Assembly (NCBI RefSeq): GCF_900115295.1
Contig: NZ_FOVZ01000002.1
Span: 806,001-870,000 of the forward strand
Length of the DNA stretch: 64,000 nucleotides
From: Sphingomonas sp. OK281
Lineage (GTDB): Bacteria > Pseudomonadota > Alphaproteobacteria > Sphingomonadales > Sphingomonadaceae
Direction: 5' to 3'
Part shown: positions 27,501 to 34,784 of the stretch, piece by piece
Position numbering within the stretch: position 1 is the stretch's first letter
How the letters are laid out: each line of letters opens with the position of its first letter
Made by a program: the position numbers and the translations under genes
Notes under the pieces: model-generated
Told to the model about the DNA's origin: nothing
Seen by the model: only the letters and a program-made list of their open reading frames with translations
The model's database searches: none

Positions 27501-27620
27501 TCTCCTTCTCGGACTGCGCCCGACGCGCCGGCGAGTGAGGCCGCAATTCGGCGGGAATGACGCGAGGGCGTTTTATCTGTATGACCCGCCTTGAATATCC
27601 CGATGCCGAAAAGAGCCTAA

Positions 27621-28544
27621 GTGACCGAAACTACCACGCCTGAAATCTCCGCCCCCAAGCATTGCGGCCTAGTCGCCATCGTCGGCGCGCCGAACGCGGG
27701 CAAGTCGACGCTCGTCAATGCGCTCGTCGGCCAGAAGGTCGCCATCGTCAGCCCCAAGGCGCAGACGACGCGCGCGAAGTTGATGGGCGTCGCGATCGAA
27801 GGCGACACGCAGATCCTGCTCGTCGACACTCCCGGCATCTTCGAGCCCAAGCGCCGCTTCGACCGCGCGATGGTCGCCGCCGCCTGGGGAGGCGCGGAAG
27901 GCTCCGACATCATCGCGCTGGTGGTCGACGCGAAGGGCGGGATCGGCGGCAAGGTCACGACGATCGTCGAGTCGCTGGTCGGCCGCACCGAGCCGATCTG
28001 GCTGATCCTCAACAAGGTCGATCTCGCCGACAAGACCAAGTTGCTGATCCACGCCGAGAAACTGAACGCACTGCTCCCGTTCGCCGAAACGTTCTTCATC
28101 AGCGCCGGCACCGGCGACGGCCTCGCCCACTTCAAGACGCAGCTCGCCAAGGCGATGCCGGAAGGTCCGTGGCACTATCCCGAGGACCAGGTCTCCGACT
28201 CGACCGAACGCGCACTGGCCTCCGAAGTGACCCGCGAGCAGCTCTATCTCCAGCTCCACGCCGAACTCCCCTATGCGAGCACGATCGAGACCGAGCAGTA
28301 TATCGAACGCCAGGACGGCAGCCTCGAAATCCACCAGCAGATCCTCGTCGAACGCCCGACGCAGCGCGCGATTGTGCTCGGCAAGGGCGGCGTCCGCATC
28401 AAGGAGATCGGCGCCCGCTCCCGCATCGAACTCGCCTCGATCACCGGCAAGCCCGTCCATCTGTACCTGCACGTAAAGGTCAAACCCGGCTGGGACGAAG
28501 ACCGCGAAGTCTATCGCGACATGGGCCTAGACTGGGTCGACTGA
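27621..28544 (+). CDS. era: GTPase Era
   Basis: Era is an essential GTPase for 30S ribosome assembly. The 307 residues have G1 GAPNAGKST (22-30), G3 DTPGI, G4 NKVD, and a C-terminal KH domain with VLGKGGVRIKEIGARSR, which binds the 3' end of 16S rRNA. The start must be GTG 27621, since the upstream in-frame ATG is followed by a stop; AAGAG lies before it. It completes lepB-rnc-era, but a 289-nt gap with a repeat separates it from rnc. Confidence 0.96.
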   Translation: MTETTTPEISAPKHCGLVAIVGAPNAGKSTLVNALVGQKVAIVSPKAQTTRAKLMGVAIEGDTQILLVDTPGIFEPKRRFDRAMVAAAWGGAEGSDIIALVVDAKGGIGGKVTTIVESLVGRTEPIWLILNKVDLADKTKLLIHAEKLNALLPFAETFFISAGTGDGLAHFKTQLAKAMPEGPWHYPEDQVSDSTERALASEVTREQLYLQLHAELPYASTIETEQYIERQDGSLEIHQQILVERPTQRAIVLGKGGVRIKEIGARSRIELASITGKPVHLYLHVKVKPGWDEDREVYRDMGLDWVD

Positions 28545-28560
28545 CCGTCGTCTAAAAGAC

Positions 28561-28616
28561 TGTTCCCCCGCGAAGGCGGGGGCCCAGACTGGACTCCCGC
28601 CTTCGCGGGAGAACAA
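28561..28616. repeat. Type B composite palindrome, copy 3
   Basis: CCCCCGCGAAGGCGGGGG, centre CCCAGACTGG, then CTCCCGCCTTCGCGGGAG, flanked by TGTT and AACAA. It lies 16 bp after the era stop. Confidence 0.92.
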
Positions 28617-28651
28617 TCTTTCCGCCCTCGGTCAGCACCAACCCGCGCTCA

Positions 28652-28749
28652 CCCCGGCGAAGGCCGGGGCCCAGTTGGGGGACGGTCGTCACGACGGACA
28701 GCGCTCCGTTACTCAGGCCTTCCCAACTGGGCCCCGGCCTTCGCCGGGG
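28652..28749. repeat. Type A composite palindrome (98 bp), copy 4
   Basis: CCCCGGCGAAGGCCGGGG-CCCAGTTGGGG and CCCAACTGGGCCCCGGCCTT-CGCCGGGG, with CGCTCCGTTAC in the middle (same orientation as the copy at 9681). A type B copy lies 35 bp to its left; the sirtuin gene ends just to its right. Confidence 0.93.
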
Positions 28750-28763
28750 TGAATGCCAGGTAC

Positions 28764-29495
28764 CTAGCCGAGCACTTCGTCCACCCAGGCCGGCACAAGC
28801 ACGCCCGCCGCACCGATCCGCGTCTGCTCGAAGAACACGCTCCCCATCGACGGATCGAGGTTCAGCTCCAGCGTCCTTGCCCCGTGATACGCCGCGGTCT
28901 GCACGAACCCCGCCGCCGGATACACCGCGCCCGAAGTCCCGATCGACACAAACAGATCGGCCTTAGCCAACGCCGCCTCGATCCGCTCCATCTGGTACGG
29001 CATCTCGCCGAAGAACACGATGTCCGGCCGCAACGCCGCCGCCCCACACGCGCCGCACACCGACCCCTCAGGCAACGCCCCCGTCCAAGGCTCACGCCCC
29101 CCACAAACGGCGCACAAGGCCGACAACAACTCGCCATGCATATGCAGCATCCGCGTCGCCCCCGCGCGCTCATGCAGGTCGTCGACATTCTGCGTAACGA
29201 TCAGCAATTCGCCCTCCCAAGCCGCATCCAGCCGCGCCAGCGCGTGGTGCGCGGCGTTAGGCTCGACCTCCGCCAGAGCCGCGCGCCGCAGATCGTAGAA
29301 CCGGTGCACCAGTTCCGGATCCGCCGCGAGCGCCTCGGGGGTGCACACGTCTTCAACTCTATAACTTTTCGGAACAAGGTCGTTATCGTCCACATCCCAA
29401 TAGGTTACGCCCGATTTGGAGCGAAATGTGGGGATGCCGGATTCGGCGGAAACGCCCGCTCCGGTCAGGATCACGATGTTATGGATATCGCTCAT
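28764..29495 (-). CDS. cobB: NAD-dependent protein deacylase of the Sir2 family
   Basis: This sirtuin removes acyl groups from lysines using NAD+. It has 243 residues: GAGVSAESGIPTFRS (12-26) for NAD binding, TQNVDDLHERAG, the catalytic His in LHMHGELL, and a zinc site built from CAVC and CGAC. Tyr67 and Arg70 in RFYDLRR form the YxxR pair that in class III sirtuins (SIRT5, E. coli CobB) recognises succinyl and malonyl groups, so desuccinylase activity is likely. The loop after PTFR is unusual (GVTYWDVDDNDLVPKSY) compared with the common GLW-type loop seen in the fragment at 29970. It is convergent with era. Confidence 0.92.
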   Translation of the reverse strand: MSDIHNIVILTGAGVSAESGIPTFRSKSGVTYWDVDDNDLVPKSYRVEDVCTPEALAADPELVHRFYDLRRAALAEVEPNAAHHALARLDAAWEGELLIVTQNVDDLHERAGATRMLHMHGELLSALCAVCGGREPWTGALPEGSVCGACGAAALRPDIVFFGEMPYQMERIEAALAKADLFVSIGTSGAVYPAAGFVQTAAYHGARTLELNLDPSMGSVFFEQTRIGAAGVLVPAWVDEVLG

Positions 29496-29537
29496 GGGCG
29501 TTGAATACGCTGGCGGCGGAATGTCTGAAAGTGGTGG

Positions 29538-29864
29538 TTAGCTGCCGTTCGCAACCACGGTCGCCTCGCCAACGAACCGACCTTCCCACAGATAGAAGCG
29601 GCCCGCTTTCTCGATGGCCGCTACCGCCTCTTGGGGCGATAAAAACACAAAACCCAAGCGTCGGCACTCGCCGGGTTCAAGCGCTTGGTCGCGCAGTAGC
29701 GGGAGTGCGTCAAAGCCCAATAGCGGTTCGACATCCGACACCATCACCGGACAGCCCCAACCCGGCGCGGCGGGAGCTGCCCTGCCGCCGTCCGCCGTTT
29801 CATACATCCTGACGTCCGCCACGATCTCAGGAGCGGCCTCACGCTGAATGTCTACCCTGCTCAT
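29538..29864 (-). CDS. Stand-alone EF-Tu domain III-like protein
   Basis: A 108-residue cytoplasmic protein. The stretch IVADVRMYETADGGRAAPAA followed by PGWGCPVMVS parallels the start of EF-Tu domain III (E-x-Y-x-L-x-x-x-E-G-G-R-x-T-P-...-G-Y), and LGFVFLSPQEAVAAIEKAGRFYLWEGRFVGEATVV parallels its C-terminal strands. There are no G-domain motifs, so it is not a GTPase. Its role is unknown. ATG 29862-29864 is preferred over an adjacent GTG. It is 42 nt upstream of cobB on the same strand, so they could form an operon. The EF-Tu resemblance is my reading of the sequence, not a search result. Confidence 0.7.
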   Translation of the reverse strand: MSRVDIQREAAPEIVADVRMYETADGGRAAPAAPGWGCPVMVSDVEPLLGFDALPLLRDQALEPGECRRLGFVFLSPQEAVAAIEKAGRFYLWEGRFVGEATVVANGS

Positions 29865-29969
29865 CACCGCAGATTGAGACGCTTGGCGAATGTCCGCAAG
29901 TGGGCGAAAACGGACATTCGAAAATGTGGGAAGGGCATCGGCTGTTTACCGCTTCGAAGTGCCACTAAC

Positions 29970-30128
29970 CTACTGATTCAGGGCATATTTCCGTATAAAT
30001 GGGGAAGGGCATGTCTTCTCGACACGGTGCCCCTCCCACAAGCCGCCCGGCCCGCGGAACGTCGCGATCCCGCTTTCCGGCGCGATGCCCGCGCCCGTCA
30101 GGACGACGATGTTTCTGATATCCTGCAT
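29970..30128 (-). pseudogene. Truncated sirtuin (N-terminal fragment only)
   Basis: Reading from ATG 30126-30128, the frame gives MQDIRNIVVLTGAGIAPESG, then IATFRGPGGLWEGHRVEKT, an unmistakable Sir2 N-terminus with the NAD-binding GAG and TFR motifs and the GLWEG loop. After about 39 residues similarity stops and a TAG ends the frame at 29970-29972. The rest of the enzyme is absent. The S of GAGIS is also replaced (GAGIAPES). The break falls on GGGAAGGGCAT (30002-30012), which is repeated at 29928-29938. It is a second, different sirtuin lineage next to intact cobB. Confidence 0.82.
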
Positions 30129-30345
30129 CGGCACATTCTAGGCGGGGCAGCGCCGCGCGGAAAGCCGAAGTCGGCCTGCCGCCGCCGAAATGGCCTTCCG
30201 GTCGCCCGCACGCCCTGTCCATGCGATGCGACCGATTGTCCCTTCCGGCGTTGACGTACATCGACCATATCATCATGGCCGTCTGCGAACCGATCGCCGG
30301 TGCCGTCTCGGCGCTACGCTTTGATATTGTGAAGGATTTACTGCG

Positions 30346-31140
30346 ATGTTGACGAAAAAGCTGATGCTGCTGGGCGGCGTGATCGCGGTCCTCGGCGGCT
30401 GTGGTCAGACGACTTCGACGGACTCGAATACCACGACCGCGAACATCGCCATGGGCAACACCAGCGCCGCGGCGAGCGCGACCCCGGCGGTCAACCGCGT
30501 GCGCGGCGTGATCACCGCGATCGGCACGGATGCGCTGACCGTCCAGACCTATGACGGCAAGTCGGCCACCGTGCCGCTCGACGCCAACACCAAGTTCGCC
30601 TGGGTGGTGAAGTCCGACCTGTCGACGCTCAAGGACGGCGACTTCATCGGCACCGCGACGACCGGCCCCGACGACGCCCTGCGCGCGGTCGAACTGGTGA
30701 TCTTCCCCGAGGCGATGCGCGGCACGGGCGAGGGTCATTATCCCTGGGACGTCCCCGGCGCGGTCGCGGCTGCGGGCGGCGGCACGAACGGCTCCAGCGC
30801 GATGACCAACGGCACCGTCGACGGGCAGAGCGCGATGACCAACGGCAACGTCGATGGCCAGAGCGCGATGACGAACGGCACGGTCGCGCAGCAGAGCGGC
30901 ATGACCAACGGCACCGTTACCGGCGGCGCAGGCAAGCCCGGCGAGACCAAGCTGAGCATCTCGTACAAGGGCGGCAAGGCACAGGTCGTCGTTCCCGTCG
31001 GCACGCCGATCGTCCGGTTCGAGCCGGCCGAGCGCACCGTCCTCGCCAAGGGCCAGAAGCTGTTCGCGATCGTCTCGACCGACTCCAAGGGCGCCAAGTC
31101 GGTCGCCGTCGGCAAGGACGGCCTTACCCCGCCGATGTAA
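30346..31140 (+). CDS. Lipoprotein with 11-residue repeats
   Basis: A 264-residue predicted lipoprotein: a basic start, hydrophobic stretch, then lipobox LGGC with Cys19. A Ser/Thr/Asn linker is followed by a small beta domain (about 54-115: RVRGVITAIGTDALTVQTYD...LKDGDFIGTATTG), resembling DUF5666-type OB folds. Then come four tandem 11-residue repeats (SAMTNGTVDGQ and variants; 30796-30927), and a second beta domain (LSISYKGGKAQVVVPVGTPIV...LAKGQKLFAIV). The SD AAGGA precedes the ATG. Its function is unknown; metal or ligand binding in the envelope is possible. An intrinsic terminator follows at 31167. Confidence 0.85.
   Translation: MLTKKLMLLGGVIAVLGGCGQTTSTDSNTTTANIAMGNTSAAASATPAVNRVRGVITAIGTDALTVQTYDGKSATVPLDANTKFAWVVKSDLSTLKDGDFIGTATTGPDDALRAVELVIFPEAMRGTGEGHYPWDVPGAVAAAGGGTNGSSAMTNGTVDGQSAMTNGNVDGQSAMTNGTVAQQSGMTNGTVTGGAGKPGETKLSISYKGGKAQVVVPVGTPIVRFEPAERTVLAKGQKLFAIVSTDSKGAKSVAVGKDGLTPPM
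30796..30927 (+). repeat. Four tandem 33-bp repeats inside the lipoprotein gene
   Basis: Copies start at 30796, 30829, 30862 and 30895 and encode SAMTNGTVDGQ, SAMTNGNVDGQ, SAMTNGTVAQQ and SGMTNGTVTGG. The DNA copies differ by several substitutions, so the array is not brand new. Copy number is likely to vary among relatives. Confidence 0.92.
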
Positions 31141-31166
31141 TCGCACAACGCTCTGTAATGATTGGG

Positions 31167-31206
31167 AAAGGTCGGGGTGGCGGTGAAGCCATCCCGGCCT
31201 TTTCCG
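31167..31206 (+). terminator. Intrinsic terminator after the lipoprotein gene
   Basis: The stem GGTCGGGGTGGC / GCCATCCCGGCC, extended by AAA/TTT, has loop GGTGAA and is followed by CTTTTCC. It separates the lipoprotein gene from fumarase. Confidence 0.8.
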
Positions 31207-31356
31207 TTTGGTGGCATCGGATACCCGAGGGCGCGTTGGTGTGACCTTATCGTAACCTTTGGCCGTTTGCGCCCCGATCACCGCAACGGCCCCGTCTTCA
31301 AAAATTGCACGATCGCCGCTAAGACGTCTGCAAACCTGTATCCGTAAAGGCGCTGC

Positions 31357-32874
31357 ATGACCGTCATCACCGAAGCCGACCTGATCGAAAGCGTCGCCGA
31401 CGCACTCCAGTTCATCAGCTACTACCACCCGATGGATTACATCCGCGCACTGGGCGTCGCGTACGAGGCCGAGCAGAGCCCCGCCGCCAAGGATGCGATC
31501 GCGCAGATCCTGACTAACAGCCGGATGTGCGCCGAGGGCCACCGCCCGATCTGCCAGGACACGGGGATCGTCACGATCTTCGTCAAATGGGGCCAGGATT
31601 GCCGCCTCGACTCGACCCGCTCCTTGCAGGAGGTCGTCGATGAGGGCGTGCGGAAAGCCTATCTCAACCCCGAGAACAAGCTGCGCGCGTCGATCCTCGC
31701 CGATCCCGCCTTCACCCGCCGCAACACCAAAGACAACACGCCGAGCGTGATGCATGTCGAGATGGTGCCCGGCAACACCGTCTCGATCGACGTCGCGGCG
31801 AAGGGTGGCGGCAGCGAGAACAAGTCGAAGTTCAAGATGATGAACCCATCCGACTCGATCGTCGACTGGGTGCTCGAGATGATCCCGCAGATGGGCGCCG
31901 GCTGGTGCCCGCCCGGCATGCTCGGGATCGGCATCGGCGGCACCGCCGAGAAGTCGATGATCCTCGCCAAGCAGTCGCTGATGGGTTCGATCGACATGGC
32001 GCAGTTGAAGGTGCGCGGGCCGAAAAACGACATCGAGGCGCTGCGGATCGAGATCTACGACAAGGTCAATGCGCTCGGTATCGGCGCGCAGGGCTTGGGC
32101 GGGCTGTCGACCATCCTCGACGTCAAGATCTTCGACTGGCCGACGCATGCCGCGTCGAAGCCGGTGGCGATGATCCCGAACTGCGCCGCCACCCGCCACG
32201 CGCATTTCGTGCTCGACGGCTCGGGCCCGGTATATCTGGAGGCGCCGAAGCTGGAGGAATGGCCCGACGTCAACTGGACGCCCGACAAGGCCGCGATCCG
32301 CGTCGATCTCGACACGCTGACGCCCGAAGTCGTGCAGACCTGGAAGCACGGCGACCGCCTGCTGCTCAACGGCAAGATGCTGACCGGGCGCGACGCGGCG
32401 CACAAGCGCATCAAGGACATGCTCGATGCGGGCGAGCCGCTGCCGGTCGATTTCAAGGGTCGCGTGATTTACTATGTCGGCCCGGTCGATCCGGTCGGCG
32501 AGGAAGTCGTCGGACCTGCGGGCCCCACCACGGCGACGCGGATGGACAAGTTCACGCGGATGATGCTCGACCAGGGCCTGCTGGCGATGGTCGGCAAGGC
32601 GGAGCGCGGGGGCGATGCGACCAAGGCGATCGCGGAGGCCAAGTCCGCGTATCTGATGGCGGTCGGCGGGGCTGCATATCTCGTGGCGCGCGCGATCAAG
32701 GGCTCGAAGGTAGTCGGCTTCGCCGATCTTGGCATGGAAGCGATCTACGAATTCGAGGTCGCCGACTTCCCGGTGACCGTCGCGGTCGATTCCGCGGGCG
32801 AGAACGTCCACCAGCTTGCACCGCTGGTGTGGCGCGAGAAGATCGCGCGCGAAGGCTTGCTGACGCCGGCCTGA
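31357..32874 (+). CDS. Fumarate hydratase, class I (iron-sulfur)
   Basis: This oxygen-sensitive [4Fe-4S] enzyme converts fumarate to malate in the TCA cycle. The 505 residues match the one-chain class I fumarases (FumA/FumB type). Visible features are Cys66 in HRPICQDTG (cluster ligand), GIGIGGTAEKSMILAKQSL, NCAATRHAHFVLDGSGP with a further cluster Cys, and the C-terminal beta part with VYYVGP-like IYYVGPVDPVGEEVVGPAGP and GKAERG. The ATG has AAAGG upstream. The downstream membrane gene begins 44 nt after its stop. Confidence 0.95.
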   Translation: MTVITEADLIESVADALQFISYYHPMDYIRALGVAYEAEQSPAAKDAIAQILTNSRMCAEGHRPICQDTGIVTIFVKWGQDCRLDSTRSLQEVVDEGVRKAYLNPENKLRASILADPAFTRRNTKDNTPSVMHVEMVPGNTVSIDVAAKGGGSENKSKFKMMNPSDSIVDWVLEMIPQMGAGWCPPGMLGIGIGGTAEKSMILAKQSLMGSIDMAQLKVRGPKNDIEALRIEIYDKVNALGIGAQGLGGLSTILDVKIFDWPTHAASKPVAMIPNCAATRHAHFVLDGSGPVYLEAPKLEEWPDVNWTPDKAAIRVDLDTLTPEVVQTWKHGDRLLLNGKMLTGRDAAHKRIKDMLDAGEPLPVDFKGRVIYYVGPVDPVGEEVVGPAGPTTATRMDKFTRMMLDQGLLAMVGKAERGGDATKAIAEAKSAYLMAVGGAAYLVARAIKGSKVVGFADLGMEAIYEFEVADFPVTVAVDSAGENVHQLAPLVWREKIAREGLLTPA

Positions 32875-32918
32875 CGACGCGCGCAGGCAGAAGGGGGCGG
32901 GGGCCCGTCCGGTGGGTC

Positions 32919-33545
32919 GTGGCCTTCCTCCTTCTGCTTGCCGTCGCGGTCGTCCACGCGCCGCAGTTGCTCGCGTTTCCGTATAAGCAGCACGTCGGCA
33001 CCGTCACCGTCTATGCCGAGCGTCCGATCGATCCGCGGATTGCCGGCGAACTGGCGCGCGCGGAAGGGTTGCTGCGCGCCAGTCCGATCTACACCGGCCC
33101 GCTCGATCGGTCGCTGTTCCTGACGGACGGTGGCTGGCGGTGGCGCCTTTTGGCGATCCAGTCGCCGGGCGCCTTTGCATTCCGCCGGCCCTTCAGTTCG
33201 GCGATCGTTTTCAACCGCAGCGATGTCCCCGCGGATCGCGTGACGAACGGTCGTGCGATCGGTGGTACCCGGACGCTGTCCGGCGTGATCGCGCACGAGA
33301 CGACGCACATCATGATCGCCAACGATCTTGGCGGAGTGCGCAGCGCTATGCTCCCGACCTGGCAGCAGGAGGAGTATGCGGATCATGTCGCGGGCGAGAG
33401 CAGCCTGACGGACGCGAAGGCCGCCCGCCTTCGACAGACCGATCCGGTCGCGCCGGCACTGGTATATTACGATGCCCGCCGACGGGTCGCGGCGGCGTTG
33501 GGCGCCAAGCGCGGATCGGTCGACGCGTTCTTCGCGGGCGGCTGA
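32919..33545 (+). CDS. Putative membrane-anchored HExxH protein
   Basis: I do not recognise a named family. Starting at GTG 32919 it has 208 residues: an N-terminal hydrophobic helix (FLLLLAVAVVHAPQLLAF), then a soluble, presumably periplasmic part. His126-Glu127 and His130 in GVIAHETTHIMIAND form an HExxH motif as in zinc metallopeptidases, with Glu and Asp residues further on (QQEEYADHVAGES) as possible third ligand. The start is uncertain, because the frame is open upstream through fumarase. It is downstream of fumarase and probably on the same transcript. Peptidase activity is inferred only from the motif. Confidence 0.7.
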   Translation: MAFLLLLAVAVVHAPQLLAFPYKQHVGTVTVYAERPIDPRIAGELARAEGLLRASPIYTGPLDRSLFLTDGGWRWRLLAIQSPGAFAFRRPFSSAIVFNRSDVPADRVTNGRAIGGTRTLSGVIAHETTHIMIANDLGGVRSAMLPTWQQEEYADHVAGESSLTDAKAARLRQTDPVAPALVYYDARRRVAAALGAKRGSVDAFFAGG

Positions 33546-33615
33546 ACGAAGGCGAGCCCGGAACGCACCCCGGCCAGTCCTGTTTGTATTGCGACCTCAT
33601 CGGAGCACGCTCATC

Positions 33616-34101
33616 ATGCCCAAGACCGCAATCGCCCTCGTCGCAGCCTTTGCCCTCGCGACCACGGCCTCGGCCCAGACCACCGCGCCGGAGTCGGCGT
33701 CGACTCAGGGTGGCCTGGGCAGCCTCGGGGGACTCGGCGGTCTGCTAGGAGGCGCATTGCCGAACGTCGGATCGATCGGCGCGGGTAATGCTGCCGGGTT
33801 GCTCAGCTATTGCTTGAAGAACAATCTGCTCGGGCAAGGCGGTGCACTTGGCGCCTTAACCGGCGGGCGGAATGCAGCGTCACGAGCGGGCAGCGCGAAG
33901 GCTCCGGCCACCGGCGCGCAGTCGATCCTTCAGCGTCTGACCGGGCGACAGGGTGTGCATACTTCGCCGGGCTATGCCGCGGGACAGGAAGGCGAAGTGC
34001 AGGCGCCGAACGGCCAAGCGTTTTCACTCGACGACCTCGGCGGGCAGGTGAAGACGCGGATGTGCAGCATCGTCCTCAACCGGGCGAAGTCGTTCCTGTA
34101 G
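33616..34101 (+). CDS. DUF2501 family exported protein
   Basis: A 161-residue protein with a clear signal peptide (MPKTAIALVAAFALATTASA-Q), so it is periplasmic. A Gly/Leu-rich segment (GGLGSLGGLGGLLGG) is followed by GNAAGLLSYCLKNNLLG, the hallmark of DUF2501 proteins such as E. coli YjjA, and a second cysteine near the end (RMCSIVLNRAKSFL) that may pair with it. Its function is unknown. ATG 33616 starts the signal peptide; no strong SD is visible. The gene is followed by a type B palindrome. Confidence 0.85.
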   Translation: MPKTAIALVAAFALATTASAQTTAPESASTQGGLGSLGGLGGLLGGALPNVGSIGAGNAAGLLSYCLKNNLLGQGGALGALTGGRNAASRAGSAKAPATGAQSILQRLTGRQGVHTSPGYAAGQEGEVQAPNGQAFSLDDLGGQVKTRMCSIVLNRAKSFL

Positions 34102-34166
34102 GACGGCGGTCTTGGGCAACCGCCGCCTCCACCGGGCAAAGCGCAGCGTGTGTACCTGAACCAGCA

Positions 34167-34222
34167 TGTTTCCCCGCGAAGGCGGGGATCCAGACTTGGC
34201 TCCCGCCTTCGCGGGAAATCAA
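34167..34222. repeat. Type B composite palindrome, copy 4
   Basis: CCCCGCGAAGGCGGGG, centre ATCCAGACTTGG, then CTCCCGCCTTCGCGGGA, flanked by TGTTT and AATCAA. It lies 65 bp after the DUF2501 gene. Confidence 0.9.
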
Positions 34223-34430
34223 GGACGTGCGCTGCCCCTTCGATCTGTCACGGACGGCGGCGTGCCAAACGTCCCGGAATCTCTAGATAGTTTCGGCCAC
34301 ACAATGCCGCAAAACTTAACCGATCAAGTACGTAGCGGTGGAGTCTGGCATTGGCCTCACATTAGGCAGCGCGGGCCGGGCAATGGGTTTGCCCCCGAGC
34401 GCGGCATGCCAACACACCCTGTAGTTCCCA

Positions 34431-34480
34431 CAAACGAAAAGAGGCTGTCGGATCGTCTCACGACGAACCGACAGCCTCCT
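34431..34480 (-). terminator. Strong intrinsic terminator of a minus-strand transcript
   Basis: On the minus strand the 11-bp stem GAGGCTGTCGG / CCGACAGCCTC (34468-34478 with 34441-34451) continues, after one T-T mismatch, into TCGTC / GACGA closed by a GTGA tetraloop, and is followed by TTTTCGTTTG. The plus strand side has no T-run, so the signal is directional. No annotated gene ends here, so it must serve a small transcript. Confidence 0.88.
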
Positions 34481-34588
34481 GACATGGTCAGCGGCCGGAG
34501 AGCTCCAGCCCGGAGGACCATGCGTACCGCCTATCCTATGGACCACGTGTTGACTGGGAGAGGATACTCCCCACGCGGACCGGCGGAC

Positions 34589-34645
34589 TTAGCGGTGCGT
34601 CCCCCGAACGAACCGAACCGAACTCACTGCTGAACCATGAGACAT
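34589..34645 (-). CDS. Candidate 18-codon micro-ORF with an extreme ribosome-binding site
   Basis: The minus-strand frame from ATG 34643-34645 reads MSHGSAVSSVRFVRGTHR and stops at TAA 34589-34591. It is too short for coding statistics. Its case rests on the Shine-Dalgarno match at 34647-34661 and the terminator about 110 nt downstream. The peptide is basic and not hydrophobic, so it is unlike type I toxins. It could be a leader peptide, a decoy, or a spurious frame on a structured RNA. Confidence 0.4.
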   Translation of the reverse strand: MSHGSAVSSVRFVRGTHR

Positions 34646-34646
34646 C

Positions 34647-34661
34647 GGATCACCTCCTTTC
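34647..34661 (-). promoter_or_regulatory. Near-perfect anti-16S (Shine-Dalgarno) sequence, 15 nt
   Basis: The minus strand reads GAAAGGAGGTGATCC, fully complementary to the 3' end of bacterial 16S rRNA (GGATCACCTCCTTTC). GGAGG lies 7 nt before the ATG at 34645, the ideal distance. Ordinary genes in this window pair over 4-6 nt only. Confidence 0.8.
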
Positions 34662-34784
34662 GCTTGTTGAAACAACGCGGCCAAGCCTGACCGCAACGCC
34701 AATGTGTGCCGACCGCGGCTGCGATACAAGCCTTGTTTTACGGAAGTTTTCGGGCAACCCTGTGCGGCTGCCGGTTCGTCGAAA

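Larger units (their letters stand above)
34102..34784. other. 0.7 kb stretch without a conventional gene
   Basis: This holds a type B palindrome (34167-34222) and, on the minus strand, a Shine-Dalgarno-like site, an 18-codon ORF and an intrinsic terminator (34431-34661), each described separately. Longer open frames here have poor starts and odd composition. The part 34223-34430 shows nothing I can name. 34662-34784 would contain the promoter of the minus-strand unit, unless it is a read-through product of the gene at 34785. Confidence 0.6.

Noticed and set aside
29965..32811. A 948-codon open frame on the minus strand
   Set aside because: It runs antisense to the lipoprotein and fumarase genes, has Arg/Asp/His-rich composition typical of the reverse of GC-rich genes, and no family motif. 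The fumarase reading is unambiguous.
34316..34546. A 76-codon minus-strand ORF across the terminator hairpin
   Set aside because: It would be translated through the strong terminator at 34431-34480, has no SD, and shows no conserved features.
34647..34661. End of a 16S rRNA gene on the plus strand
   Set aside because: Only the last 15 nt match. The preceding bases do not match helix 45 of 16S rRNA, and no rRNA lies upstream. It is better read as a Shine-Dalgarno site on the minus strand.
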